The position numbers were made by a program, and so were the translations under genes. A stretch of DNA of 64,000 nucleotides from Aeromonas salmonicida subsp. salmonicida. Lineage in GTDB: Bacteria; Pseudomonadota; Gammaproteobacteria; Enterobacterales; Aeromonadaceae. Below the pieces are notes generated by a model. It made no database searches and was not told the DNA's origin. It worked only from the letters and a program-made list of their open reading frames with translations. Below, in pieces: positions 9,656 to 17,665 of this stretch (position 1 is the first letter of the stretch; each line of letters opens with the position of its first letter). The stretch lies in contig NZ_LSGW01000070.1 in assembly GCF_001643305.1 (NCBI RefSeq), forward strand, positions 120,166 to 184,165, in the 5' to 3' direction.

Positions 9656-10414
9656 GTGAAGCAAACCCAACGACATCTGGAGATACTGGACGTCCTGACG
9701 CGGCAGGGCTTTGTCTCGACGGAGGATCTGGTGACCCACTTTGACGTCAGTCCCCAGACCATTCGCCGTGATCTGAACGATCTCGCCGAACAGAACAAGA
9801 TCCGGCGCCATCATGGCGGTGCCTCCCTGCATTCGAGTACCGTCAATACCGCCTACAGTGCCCGCAAAGTGATGCAGCTCAAGGAGAAAGAGCGTATCGC
9901 CCGCGAAGTGGCCGCCAACATTCCCGATGGCTCTTCCCTCTTCATCGACATAGGGACCACCACGGAGGCCATCGCCCGCGCCCTGCTCGATCACCGCGAG
10001 CTGCGCGTGGTGACCAACAACCTCAACGTCGCCAGCATTCTCACCGCCAAGGATGACTTCACCGTCATCATCGCCGGTGGCGAGATCCGCAACCGGGATG
10101 GCGGCATAGTGGGGGAGGCGACCCGCGATTTCATCGGTCAGTTCCGCATGGATTACGGTGTCATCGGTATCTCGGGCATCGACAATGACGGCTCTCTGCT
10201 CGATTTCGACTACCACGAGGTGAAGATTGCCCAGGCCATCATAGCCCACTCCCGCCAGGTGTTTCTGGCCGCCGACCACACCAAGTTCGGCCGCAATGCC
10301 ATGGTCAATCTGGGCAACCTCAACCAGATCCACGCCCTGTTCACCGATCAGGAGCCGCCCGAGAAGCTGATGCGGCTCATGTCCCAGCACCAGATTGAAT
10401 GCCACATCTGCTGA
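9656..10414 (+). CDS. glpR: Glycerol-3-phosphate regulon repressor (DeoR family)
   Basis: A 252-residue DeoR-family repressor with an N-terminal HTH (about residues 5-57, VSTEDLVTHFDVSPQTIRRDLNDL) and a DeoRC sugar-phosphate sensor domain (about 74-230, including IDIGTTTEAIARAL, VVTNNLNVA and AADHTKFGRNAMVNLGNL). Glycerol-3-phosphate binding releases GlpR from glp operators. The start is GTG, with GGAG eight bases upstream. It sits between glpT and glpD, and operator-like sequences occur in front of both glpT and glpD. E. coli has an inactivating glpR mutation in some laboratory strains; this copy looks intact. Confidence 0.95.
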   Translation: MKQTQRHLEILDVLTRQGFVSTEDLVTHFDVSPQTIRRDLNDLAEQNKIRRHHGGASLHSSTVNTAYSARKVMQLKEKERIAREVAANIPDGSSLFIDIGTTTEAIARALLDHRELRVVTNNLNVASILTAKDDFTVIIAGGEIRNRDGGIVGEATRDFIGQFRMDYGVIGISGIDNDGSLLDFDYHEVKIAQAIIAHSRQVFLAADHTKFGRNAMVNLGNLNQIHALFTDQEPPEKLMRLMSQHQIECHIC

Positions 10415-10441
10415 GTCGCCGTTAGCCCCTATCTGGCATCA

Positions 10442-10466
10442 GGCCGCCGCACAGGCGGCCGCTTCT
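10442..10466 (+). terminator. Possible terminator of glpR
   Basis: GGCCGCC, a five-base loop and GGCGGCC, followed by GCTTCTTTTCC, lies 28 bases after glpR. The stem is strong but the T-run is broken. No convincing gene lies in 10415-10731. Confidence 0.55.
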
Positions 10467-10642
10467 TTTCCGCTTTATCCCCTCTGCTTGCACACCCTTC
10501 GCTTGTTCCTGAATGCCACTAGGCATGAGCGCGATCTCGCGCACGCTTTTTTGCCCGCCCGCCCCCTTGCTGAAGTCCTGATCACCGACTGGCAGCATTT
10601 TTAGCATTGCCAAAACAATCGCGATCACATTTTCTCCATAAA

Positions 10643-10681
10643 ATGTTCGTTTATCATTTTTTCATGCTCTAATATGAGCGA
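10643..10681 (+). promoter_or_regulatory. Tandem GlpR-operator-like sites upstream of glpD
   Basis: Two adjacent sites fit the GlpR 7-4-7 layout. The first (10643-10659) is ATGTTCG-TTTA-TCATTT, with a perfect left half. The second (10664-10681) is ATGCTCT-AATA-TGAGCGA, strongly palindromic. They end 50 bases before the glpD ATG, where they could block the promoter. A GATCACATTTT at 10623-10633 resembles one half of a CRP site. Confidence 0.65.
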
Positions 10682-10731
10682 AATCAAACATTGCTGTCAT
10701 GGCAACACAAAATAAGAAAGAGTAGGTGAAC

Positions 10732-12219
10732 ATGAGCGAACATTATGATCTGGTCGTCGTTGGCGGCGGCATCAATGGGGTGGGCATTGCGGCTGATGCA
10801 GCGGGTCGGGGTCTGAAGGTTGCCCTGTTCGAGGCACAGGATCTCGCCTCTGCCACCTCTTCCAACTCCAGCAAGCTGATCCACGGTGGCTTGCGTTACC
10901 TCGAACATTACGAATTCCGGCTGGTGAAAGAGGCCTTGGCTGAGCGGGAAGTGCTGCTCGGCATGGCTCCCCACATCGCCCGTCCCATGCGCTTTCGGCT
11001 GCCCCATCGCCCGCACCTGCGCCCGGCCTGGATGATCCGCGCCGGTCTCTTCCTCTATGACAACCTGGCCAAGCGCGACAAGCTCAAGGGCAGCTGCGGC
11101 GTGCGCTTCCTGCCCCAGGACGGCTTGACCGCCGGTATCAACAAAGGCTTCGAGTACTCGGATGCCTGGGTCGATGACGCCCGCCTGGTGGTACTCAACG
11201 CCATGATGGCTCGCGATAAAGGGGCCGAGGTACAGACCCGCACCCGCTGCATCAAGGCGGTGCGCGGCTCCAAGCACTGGACGTTGACTCTGGAGCGGGA
11301 AGGGGGCGAGCAGTTCACCGTCACCTGCCGTGGTCTGGTCAATGCGGCCGGTCCCTGGGTCAAGACCTTCTATGACGAGAGCCTGCACGAGAAATCTCCC
11401 CGTGGCATCCGCCTCATCAAGGGCAGCCACATCATAGTGCCGCGTATCCATGAGCGCGAAGAGGCCTATATCCTGCAAAACGAAGACAACCGCATCGTCT
11501 TTGTCATCCCTTATCAGCAGGATTACTCCCTCATCGGCACCACGGACGTGGAGCACAAGGGCAGCCCACGCGAGGCGAAAATAAGCGACGCCGAAATCAA
11601 CTACCTGTGCAAGGTGGTCAACGCTCACTTTACCCGCCAGATAGCGCCCAAAGATGTCATCTGGACCTATGCCGGCGTGCGACCGCTCTGCGATGACGAG
11701 TCCGATTCCCCCCAGGCCGTGACCCGTGACTATACCCTCGAGCTCTCCGGTGAATCCGACGGCGCGCCACTCTTGTCCGTGTTTGGCGGCAAGCTCACCA
11801 CTTATCGCAAGCTGGCCCAGGCTGCCTGCAACAAGATCAAGCCCTGGTTCAGCCAGATGGGGGATGATTGGACCGCCACCAGCCGTCTGCCCGGTGGCGA
11901 ATTTGATTGCTCCACCACCGAGTTGGCACGCGCCTATATGCTCGAATTCGACTGGCTGGATGAGCGCAACGCCCGTCGCATCGCCGAGGCCTATGGCAGC
12001 CACGCCCGCCTCTGGTTGCACGAGGAGCGCGGCCAGCACTTTGGCGCCGGTCTGTACGAATCGGAAGTGCGTTATCTGATGAGCCGCGAGTGGGCCCATT
12101 CGATGGAAGACATACTGTGGCGCCGCAGCAAGCTGGGGCTGCGCCTGTCTCAGCCTGAGCAGCTGCAACTGCACGCCTGGCTGGAGCAACACCAGCACGC
12201 CCTGCCCAAGGCCAGCTGA
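10732..12219 (+). CDS. glpD: Aerobic glycerol-3-phosphate dehydrogenase
   Basis: A 495-residue FAD-dependent membrane-associated dehydrogenase that oxidises glycerol-3-phosphate to dihydroxyacetone phosphate and passes electrons to quinone. The dinucleotide-binding VVVGGGINGVGIAADAAGRG is at the N-terminus, followed by SSNSSKLIHGGLRYLEHYEF and LPHRPHLRPAWMIR, all near-identical to E. coli GlpD. A GTG two codons upstream (10726) is also possible, but the ATG at 10732 is better placed after AGTAGGTGA. It is preceded by tandem GlpR-like operators and followed by glpQ. Confidence 0.97.
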   Translation: MSEHYDLVVVGGGINGVGIAADAAGRGLKVALFEAQDLASATSSNSSKLIHGGLRYLEHYEFRLVKEALAEREVLLGMAPHIARPMRFRLPHRPHLRPAWMIRAGLFLYDNLAKRDKLKGSCGVRFLPQDGLTAGINKGFEYSDAWVDDARLVVLNAMMARDKGAEVQTRTRCIKAVRGSKHWTLTLEREGGEQFTVTCRGLVNAAGPWVKTFYDESLHEKSPRGIRLIKGSHIIVPRIHEREEAYILQNEDNRIVFVIPYQQDYSLIGTTDVEHKGSPREAKISDAEINYLCKVVNAHFTRQIAPKDVIWTYAGVRPLCDDESDSPQAVTRDYTLELSGESDGAPLLSVFGGKLTTYRKLAQAACNKIKPWFSQMGDDWTATSRLPGGEFDCSTTELARAYMLEFDWLDERNARRIAEAYGSHARLWLHEERGQHFGAGLYESEVRYLMSREWAHSMEDILWRRSKLGLRLSQPEQLQLHAWLEQHQHALPKAS

Positions 12220-12228
12220 TGAAGAAGC

Positions 12229-12248
12229 GGGCGGCCAAGGGGCCGCCC
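12229..12248 (+). repeat. GC-rich hairpin after glpD
   Basis: GGGCGGCC, loop AAGG, GGCCGCCC: an eight-pair perfect stem ten bases after the glpD stop, without a T-run. It could stabilise the mRNA 3' end or act as a weak terminator before glpQ. Confidence 0.5.
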
Positions 12249-12321
12249 GTCGTCAAAATGCAATAAACCTCTGCTATAACAAATACCTACACCAAATAAA
12301 CAATAACAAAGAGCACTTCGC

Positions 12322-13404
12322 ATGAACAAAATCTCTCTCTCCCTGATTGCCCTTGGCTTAGGGGCCGCCCTTGCATTGCCCGCTCTTGCTGCCGACGAAG
12401 GCAAGATAGTGATCGCCCACCGTGGCGCCTCAGGTTATCTGCCCGAGCACACCCTGGAATCCAAGGCACTGGCCTATGGCATGGGAGCCGATTATCTGGA
12501 GCAGGATCTGGTGATGACCAAGGATGACCAGCTGGTGGTGATGCACGATCACTTCCTCGATGGCATCACGGACGTGGCCGAGCGCTTCCCCGGTCGGGCC
12601 CGCCCGGACGGTCGCTACTATGTGGTGGACTTCACCCTGGCCGAGGTGCGCTCCCTGAGCATGACGGAGCCGTTCCAGCTGGTGGATGGCAAGCAGGTGC
12701 CCGTTTATCCGGCCCGCTTCCCGCTGTGGAAGTCCAGCTTCAAGATCCACACCTTCCAGGAAGAGATAGAGATGATCCAGGGGCTCAACAAGAGCACCGG
12801 CAAGAACATCGGCATCTACCCGGAGATCAAGGCCCCCGGGCTGTTTCGCCACGAAGGCAAGGACATATCCAAGGCCGTCTTGAACGTGCTCAAGGAGTAC
12901 GGTTACACAGGGAAGGATGACAAGGTCTACCTGCAGTGCTTCGATGCCAACGAGCTCAAGCGCATCAACAGCGAGCTGATGCCCGCCTTAGGGATGGACT
13001 TGAAACTGGTGCAGCTGATGGCCGAGACCGACTGGAACGAGACTATGGTCTATGACGCCAAGGGCCAGGCAACTCCTTACAGTTATGACTGGATGTTCAA
13101 GCCGGGCGCCATGAAGACCATCGCCGGCTACGCGGAAGGCATAGGCCCCTGGAAGCCGATGATAGTCACGGAGCCGGGTACCTTGGGCAAACCAGTGTTT
13201 ACCAATATGGTGAAAGAGGCCCATGCCGCTGGCCTTAAAGTACACCCTTATACCTTCCGTCAGGATGAGGGGCAGATCCCGGCCTACGCCAAGGATTTCA
13301 GTGATTTGCTCAACATCTTCCTCTATCAGGCCGATGTGGACGGGGTGTTCAGCGACTTCCCGGACAAGGCGGTTGACGCCATCAAGGCACACGGCAAAGC
13401 ATAA
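12322..13404 (+). CDS. glpQ: Periplasmic glycerophosphodiester phosphodiesterase
   Basis: A 360-residue enzyme that cleaves glycerophosphodiesters (deacylated phospholipids) to glycerol-3-phosphate and an alcohol. A signal peptide (about residues 1-23, ending ALPALA) directs it to the periplasm. The catalytic HRGASGYLPEHTLES, the Glu-x-Asp metal site in DYLEQDLV, the second histidine in VVMHDHFLD and the GIYPEIKAP strand are all present, so it looks active. It supplies substrate to GlpT. It lies about 100 bases after glpD on the same strand and may be partly cotranscribed. Confidence 0.96.
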   Translation: MNKISLSLIALGLGAALALPALAADEGKIVIAHRGASGYLPEHTLESKALAYGMGADYLEQDLVMTKDDQLVVMHDHFLDGITDVAERFPGRARPDGRYYVVDFTLAEVRSLSMTEPFQLVDGKQVPVYPARFPLWKSSFKIHTFQEEIEMIQGLNKSTGKNIGIYPEIKAPGLFRHEGKDISKAVLNVLKEYGYTGKDDKVYLQCFDANELKRINSELMPALGMDLKLVQLMAETDWNETMVYDAKGQATPYSYDWMFKPGAMKTIAGYAEGIGPWKPMIVTEPGTLGKPVFTNMVKEAHAAGLKVHPYTFRQDEGQIPAYAKDFSDLLNIFLYQADVDGVFSDFPDKAVDAIKAHGKA

Positions 13405-13426
13405 AAGAAGAGCAAGACGGGAACGC

Positions 13427-13455
13427 AAGCGGGGCCAGGTGCCCCGCTTTTTTTA
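13427..13455 (+). terminator. Terminator of glpQ
   Basis: AAGCGGGGC, loop CAGGT, GCCCCGCTT followed by seven T: a standard Rho-independent terminator 22 bases after glpQ. Confidence 0.92.
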
Positions 13456-13517
13456 TAAAATGGAGGCAAGGGCAGGGGTCGGATAGTGGTCGAGCAGTAC
13501 TGACGGTAGTATCAGCA

Positions 13518-13535
13518 TGTAACTATATATTTACG
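13518..13535 (+). promoter_or_regulatory. TyrR box-like site 1 upstream of aroF
   Basis: TGTAAC-TATATA-TTTACG fits the TyrR consensus TGTAAA-N6-TTTACA at ten of twelve positions. It lies 221 bases before the aroF start. Confidence 0.7.
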
Positions 13536-13696
13536 ATTTTATCGGATCAGGGGCTTTTTACTCGCTACTTTCTGGTTGTTTTGGTCGCCTTGCTGGTCGT
13601 TTATCCACCTACTAGACAGTTAATCCGCTAGTTTCACTTGATTGTTTGTTTTTCCTTGGTAAGGTGAGGACGGTTGCGTAACAAAGCACTGACTTG

Positions 13697-13714
13697 TGTA
13701 AATAAATGAATACA
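13697..13714 (+). promoter_or_regulatory. TyrR box-like site 2 overlapping the aroF promoter
   Basis: TGTAAA-TAAATG-AATACA has a perfect left half and a degenerate right half. It lies 42 bases before the aroF start. A TTGCGT at 13674-13679 stands 17 bases upstream of TGTAAA, so the box may overlap the -10 region, an arrangement suited to tyrosine-dependent repression. Confidence 0.55.
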
Positions 13715-13755
13715 CCCAGTGCAATTGGCTTAAATACTGTAGAGAGAATGAGATC

Positions 13756-14829
13756 ATGCAAAGAGACCCCCTGAACAACATCCATATCCAATCCGAACAA
13801 GTGATGATCACGCCTGCCCAGCTCAAGGAGAAGCTACCCATCTCCGACCAGGCGCTGGCTTTCGTGCAAGGGGCCCGCACTACCATCGCCGACATCATCC
13901 ACCGTCGTGATCACCGCCTGCTGGTGATCTGTGGACCCTGTTCCATCCACGACATGGACGCCGCCAAAGAGTACGCAACCAGACTCAAAGCGCTGCATGA
14001 TGCCTATCAGGATTCTCTCTACATTGTCATGCGGGTCTACTTTGAGAAGCCGCGCACCACGGTCGGCTGGAAAGGCTTTATCAACGACCCGAACCTGGAT
14101 GGCACCTTCGATGTGGAGCTGGGGCTGCATCGCGCCCGTGAGCTGCTCTGCTGGCTGGCGGAGCTGGAATTGCCGTTGGCGACTGAAGCGCTCGACCCCA
14201 TCAGCCCGCAATACCTGGCCGAGCTCTTCTCCTGGTCGGCCATCGGCGCCCGTACCACAGAATCCCAGACCCACAGGGAGATGGCGTCCGGCCTCTCCAT
14301 GCCGGTCGGCTTCAAGAACGGCACAGACGGTAACCTGGGTACCGCCATCAATGCACTGCAGGCGGCCTCCAGCCCTCATGCCTTCATGGGGATCAACCAG
14401 CAGGGCCAGGTTGCCTTGCTGCAGACCCAGGGCAACCCGGATGGCCACGTCATCCTGCGCGGCGGCAAGCACCCGAACTACGACTCGGTCAATGTGTCGC
14501 TGGCGGAGGAGGCGCTGGAGAAGGCGGGCCTGCTGCCCGGTCTGGTGGTGGATTGCAGTCACGGCAACTCCAGCAAGGATCACCGCTTGCAGCCCAAGGT
14601 GGCCGACAACGTCATCCACCAGATCCAGGAGGGCAACCGCTCCATCATAGGGGTGATGCTCGAATCCAACCTGTTCGAAGGCAACCAGTCCAGCGAGCAG
14701 CCTAAGGAGCAGATGCGTTACGGCGTCTCCATCACCGATGCCTGCATCGACTGGGATAGCACAGTCGCTCTGCTGGAGCGATGCCATCGCGAGCTGGCGG
14801 CGCCGCTCAAGGGCAGAACTGCACGGTAA
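13756..14829 (+). CDS. aroF: DAHP synthase, AroF (tyrosine-sensitive) type
   Basis: A 357-residue class I 3-deoxy-D-arabino-heptulosonate-7-phosphate synthase, condensing phosphoenolpyruvate and erythrose-4-phosphate as the first step of the shikimate pathway. Conserved motifs are LVICGPCSIHD, MRVYFEKPRTTVGWKG, GARTTESQTHREMASGLS, GFKNGTDG, ILRGG and VDCSHGNSSKDH. Length matches E. coli AroF (356). The downstream tyrA and the TyrR-box-like sites upstream identify it as the tyrosine-branch isoenzyme rather than AroG or AroH. Feedback by tyrosine is expected from the family. Confidence 0.93.
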   Translation: MQRDPLNNIHIQSEQVMITPAQLKEKLPISDQALAFVQGARTTIADIIHRRDHRLLVICGPCSIHDMDAAKEYATRLKALHDAYQDSLYIVMRVYFEKPRTTVGWKGFINDPNLDGTFDVELGLHRARELLCWLAELELPLATEALDPISPQYLAELFSWSAIGARTTESQTHREMASGLSMPVGFKNGTDGNLGTAINALQAASSPHAFMGINQQGQVALLQTQGNPDGHVILRGGKHPNYDSVNVSLAEEALEKAGLLPGLVVDCSHGNSSKDHRLQPKVADNVIHQIQEGNRSIIGVMLESNLFEGNQSSEQPKEQMRYGVSITDACIDWDSTVALLERCHRELAAPLKGRTAR

Positions 14830-14863
14830 GCCGTGGTATCTTGTCGTAACTGATTGAACCATA

Positions 14864-14893
14864 GAGGTATCACTGCCCACGCAGTGATACCTT
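14864..14893 (+). repeat. Perfect hairpin in the aroF-tyrA spacer
   Basis: GGTATCACTGC, loop CCAC, GCAGTGATACC: eleven perfect pairs, extendable by A-T pairing on the outer side. It is followed by TTGTTGCC rather than a T-run. It may be an intercistronic stabiliser, a partial terminator or a protein-binding palindrome. Confidence 0.7.
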
Positions 14894-14938
14894 GTTGCCT
14901 CTTGAATCACAGGGCGCCGCCGCCAGCGGGGACTGGAT

Positions 14939-16066
14939 ATGGCTGAAGAGTTGAATGCCCTCAGGGACAAGATTGATGCGGTGGACAGACAGCTGATCGA
15001 TCTGCTGGCCGCACGACTGGCCCTGGTGGGGGAAGTGGGTGAGGTGAAGAGCCGCCACGGCCTGCCCATCTATGCACCGGACAGGGAGGCGAGCATGCTG
15101 GCCCGCCGTCGCACCGAGGCCGAACTGTTGGGGGTGCCGGGCGATCTCATCGAGGATGTGCTGCGCCGTGTCATGCGTGAATCTTATGCCAGCGAAAAAG
15201 ACACCGGCTTCAAGTGCATGAAGCCGGATCTTGGCAAAGTGGTCATCATAGGCGGACAGGGTCAACTTGGCCGCTTGTTCGGCCACATGTTCAGCCTCTC
15301 CGGCTACCGGGTCGAGACCCTCGAACAAGCAGACTGGCCAAGAGCTGACGCCATCCTGGCTGACGCGGGTCTGGTGATGGTGGCCGTGCCCATCGACATC
15401 ACCTGCCAGATCATCGACCGGCTCGGTTCATTGCCTGCCGATTGTCTGCTGGTGGATGTCACCAGCGTCAAGAGCGAGCCGCTTGCCCATATGTTGGCCG
15501 TGCACAAAGGTCCTGTTCTGGGGCTGCACCCCATGTTCGGACCCGATGTGGCGAGCCTTGCCAAGCAGGTGATCGTCTGCTGTCAGGGCCGTGATGCGGC
15601 CGCCAGTCAGTGGTTGCTGGATCAGATGACCATCTGGGGCGCGCGCTTGCAGCAAGTTGAGGCCAAAGCCCACGACGAGGCCATGACCCTCATTCAGGCG
15701 CTGCGCCACTTCGCCACTTTTGCCTATGGCTGGCACCTCTCCCGGGAGCAGGCCAACATCGACCGCCTGCTTAACTTAAGCTCCCCCATCTACCGGTTGG
15801 AGCTGGCCATGGTGGGGCGGTTGTTTGCCCAGGATCCTGAGCTCTATGCCGACATCATATTGTCGTCACCGCAGAATCTGGCGATGATCCGCCGCTACTA
15901 CCAGAACTTCGGCGAGGTGTTGGGGCTCTTGGAGCAGGGGGACAGAGCCGGTTTTATCGATGCCTTTTCGCAGGTATCCGGCTTCTTTGGCGAGCATGCC
16001 GACGAGTTTCTGCGCGAGAGCCGCATGTTGCTGGCCCAGGCCAACGATCGCCGCCAGCACGGCTGA
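14939..16066 (+). CDS. tyrA: Bifunctional chorismate mutase / prephenate dehydrogenase
   Basis: A 375-residue fusion enzyme making 4-hydroxyphenylpyruvate for tyrosine synthesis. The AroQ-type chorismate mutase domain spans about residues 1-90 ([40 protein letters not shown]). The prephenate dehydrogenase domain follows (about 98-370), with the NAD-binding [19 protein letters not shown] and the substrate motif GLHPMFGPD. The length matches E. coli TyrA (373). It follows aroF by 109 bases, the same operon as in E. coli, ending at a clear terminator. Confidence 0.95.
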   Translation: MAEELNALRDKIDAVDRQLIDLLAARLALVGEVGEVKSRHGLPIYAPDREASMLARRRTEAELLGVPGDLIEDVLRRVMRESYASEKDTGFKCMKPDLGKVVIIGGQGQLGRLFGHMFSLSGYRVETLEQADWPRADAILADAGLVMVAVPIDITCQIIDRLGSLPADCLLVDVTSVKSEPLAHMLAVHKGPVLGLHPMFGPDVASLAKQVIVCCQGRDAAASQWLLDQMTIWGARLQQVEAKAHDEAMTLIQALRHFATFAYGWHLSREQANIDRLLNLSSPIYRLELAMVGRLFAQDPELYADIILSSPQNLAMIRRYYQNFGEVLGLLEQGDRAGFIDAFSQVSGFFGEHADEFLRESRMLLAQANDRRQHG

Positions 16067-16087
16067 TGCGATTGCACGCAAGCACCA

Positions 16088-16115
16088 TAAAAAAGGGGCC
16101 TTTTCGGCCCCTTTT
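16088..16115. terminator. Bidirectional terminator between tyrA and hdfR
   Basis: AAAAGGGGCC, loop TTTTC, GGCCCCTTTT lies between the convergent tyrA and hdfR genes. Its A and T flanks allow termination in both directions. Confidence 0.92.
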
Positions 16116-16137
16116 CTGTCTGTGCTATCGCCCGAGG

Positions 16138-17013
16138 TTATTCAGGCTGCGGCAGGCGCAGATCGGCTCCATCCCAACCGAGCGGCAGGGTCAGCAGCCG
16201 ATCGATCAGCTCCCGGCGATCGGATTTCTCCAGATAGGCGAGGTAGAGCGGACGACTGAGCGGCTGGCCTCCCTCCACCAGATGCAGCTGCCCCTTTTCC
16301 AGGAAGGGACTCACCATCCGCCGTGGCAGGTAGGCGGCACCCCCATTGGCCAGCACGAACTGCAGCGCCATGTTGGCGGAGCTCGAGTGCAGCACGGGGG
16401 TTTTTTGCAGGCTCTGCAATCGGCTGGGTTGCGGCTCCAGACTGGTGCCCCAGTCGAGGTGAATGTGGGGCATTTGCATCAGGCTGTCGGCGTTGGCTGT
16501 GCTATCCCGGCTCACCAGTTCAAACACCAGTTCGCCGATGGGATACAGGGCAATCTCATCGATCTTGGTTGGCTCGGATAGCAGGGCCAAGTCGAGGGAG
16601 CGCTCCAGCAGCTGGCGGCACAGGTGCTCGCGGGATGCGGTTTCGAGCCGCACGGCGAGGCCGGGAGCCAGCGCATAGACATGATTGAGCCAGTCGTTGA
16701 AATCGAGCTCCCAGAACACGGCGGGCGCGCCTATGGCGAGCTGCTGGCTGAAACCGGGGGAGAGCGCAACGTCCTGCTTGGCCCGACCCAGGGTATGCAA
16801 GATGGCGTCTGCATAGGGCAGCAGACGCTCACCGGACGCGGTAAGGCGGATGTTGTTGCGATGACGGGCAAACAGACTGACCCCGAGTTGCTGCTCAAGC
16901 TGGCGGATCCGAAAGCTCACCGCCGACTGGGTCAGGTAGAGATTCTCAGCAGCCCGGCCAAAGTGCCGGGTCTTGCTGACCTCGATAAAGGTCCGAAGCA
17001 GTTCGGTATCCAT
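16138..17013 (-). CDS. hdfR: LysR-family regulator HdfR
   Basis: A 291-residue LysR regulator. The HTH (about residues 1-60, MDTELLRTFIEVSKTRHFGR through RHRNNIRLT) is nearly identical to E. coli HdfR, a repressor of flhDC flagellar master genes. The effector domain (about 90-280) is more diverged. The start ATG overlaps the maoP stop codon by one base (TAATG), so translation is probably coupled to maoP. Flagellar control here is inferred from the family only. Confidence 0.9.
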   Translation of the reverse strand: MDTELLRTFIEVSKTRHFGRAAENLYLTQSAVSFRIRQLEQQLGVSLFARHRNNIRLTASGERLLPYADAILHTLGRAKQDVALSPGFSQQLAIGAPAVFWELDFNDWLNHVYALAPGLAVRLETASREHLCRQLLERSLDLALLSEPTKIDEIALYPIGELVFELVSRDSTANADSLMQMPHIHLDWGTSLEPQPSRLQSLQKTPVLHSSSANMALQFVLANGGAAYLPRRMVSPFLEKGQLHLVEGGQPLSRPLYLAYLEKSDRRELIDRLLTLPLGWDGADLRLPQPE

Positions 17014-17375
17014 TAATCGATGGACTCGTCGCTACCGCCGCCGTTGCCGCCGTCAAAACCACCGCCGCCGGTTTCCTCGTTGGCGCCGCCTGCGACTGTG
17101 CACAGACGATGCACGCGCTTGGGACCTATCACCTTCAGATACTTGAACCACACCTTGGCGTGGGGATTGCTGCCGGCAGCGCCGGATTTGACCTGTTCGA
17201 TAAAGGCGCTTTCTACGTCATCGCGAGGCGCCAGGTTGCCCTGATAGAGCGCCAGCATGGCGGTGCCGTATTTTTCCAGACTGTCCGCTTCGGCAACAGT
17301 GAATTCACCACTGCGACGCAGGCCACGGGGAAAATGTTTGAAGTCGTTGAAACGCTTGTCGGATTCGAAGCTCAT
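17013..17375 (-). CDS. maoP: Macrodomain Ori protein MaoP (DUF413)
   Basis: A 120-residue DUF413 protein resembling E. coli MaoP (YifE), which acts with the maoS site to organise the Ori macrodomain. Shared segments are RFNDFKHFPRGLRRSGEFT and AKVWFKYLKVIGPKRVHRLC. The C-terminal 25 residues are an unusual Gly/Asn/Asp-rich tail (about 95-120). The start at 17375 (MSFESDKRF) was preferred over an ATG 51 codons upstream that falls in spacer sequence. In E. coli maoP and hdfR are divergent; here they form an overlapping pair. Confidence 0.88.
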   Translation of the reverse strand: MSFESDKRFNDFKHFPRGLRRSGEFTVAEADSLEKYGTAMLALYQGNLAPRDDVESAFIEQVKSGAAGSNPHAKVWFKYLKVIGPKRVHRLCTVAGGANEETGGGGFDGGNGGGSDESID

Positions 17376-17592
17376 AGTGCTCTTTTTCTGGTTAGTTTGA
17401 CCTTTGCGGGCAAGTATCATCAGGCCGTCGCAGAGTGCAAAATCAATTTTTTCACTATATGGATAAATAATTTTCATTGAAAGTGATTTAGCCATGATCC
17501 AGTGGATATTCGGGGAGGGCAGGAGCAAAAAAGCGGAGTTATGTCAGGTTATGTCAAGGTTCGGCCGTCTGGGGCGACGAAGTTTGGTTAAA
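17376..17592. other. maoP upstream spacer
   Basis: AT-richer spacer between maoP and the ecotin terminator, which should hold the maoP promoter and possibly a maoS-like site. I could not recognise maoS from memory, and I see no gene. Confidence 0.4.
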
Positions 17593-17613
17593 AATAAAGC
17601 GCCATTTGGCGCT
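17593..17613 (-). terminator. Terminator of ecotin gene
   Basis: AGCGCC, loop ATTT, GGCGCT at 17598-17613. On the minus strand it is followed by TTATTTTTAACC. It lies about 50 bases past the eco stop. Confidence 0.75.
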
Positions 17614-17665
17614 CTATCTTGTGTCATTCATGAACCAAAGCGGGAGGTTTGGTCTCGATGGAGAC

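Noticed and set aside
10395..10604. 69-codon frame after glpR
   Set aside because: It overlaps the end of glpR, crosses a hairpin, and has no family match or ribosome site.
10621..10634. Full CRP site upstream of glpD
   Set aside because: Only the TCACATTT half matches; the other half (AACAA) does not fit TGTGA.
10684..12198. 504-codon minus-strand frame opposite glpD
   Set aside because: Fully antisense to glpD, no recognisable domain or ribosome site; a shadow frame.
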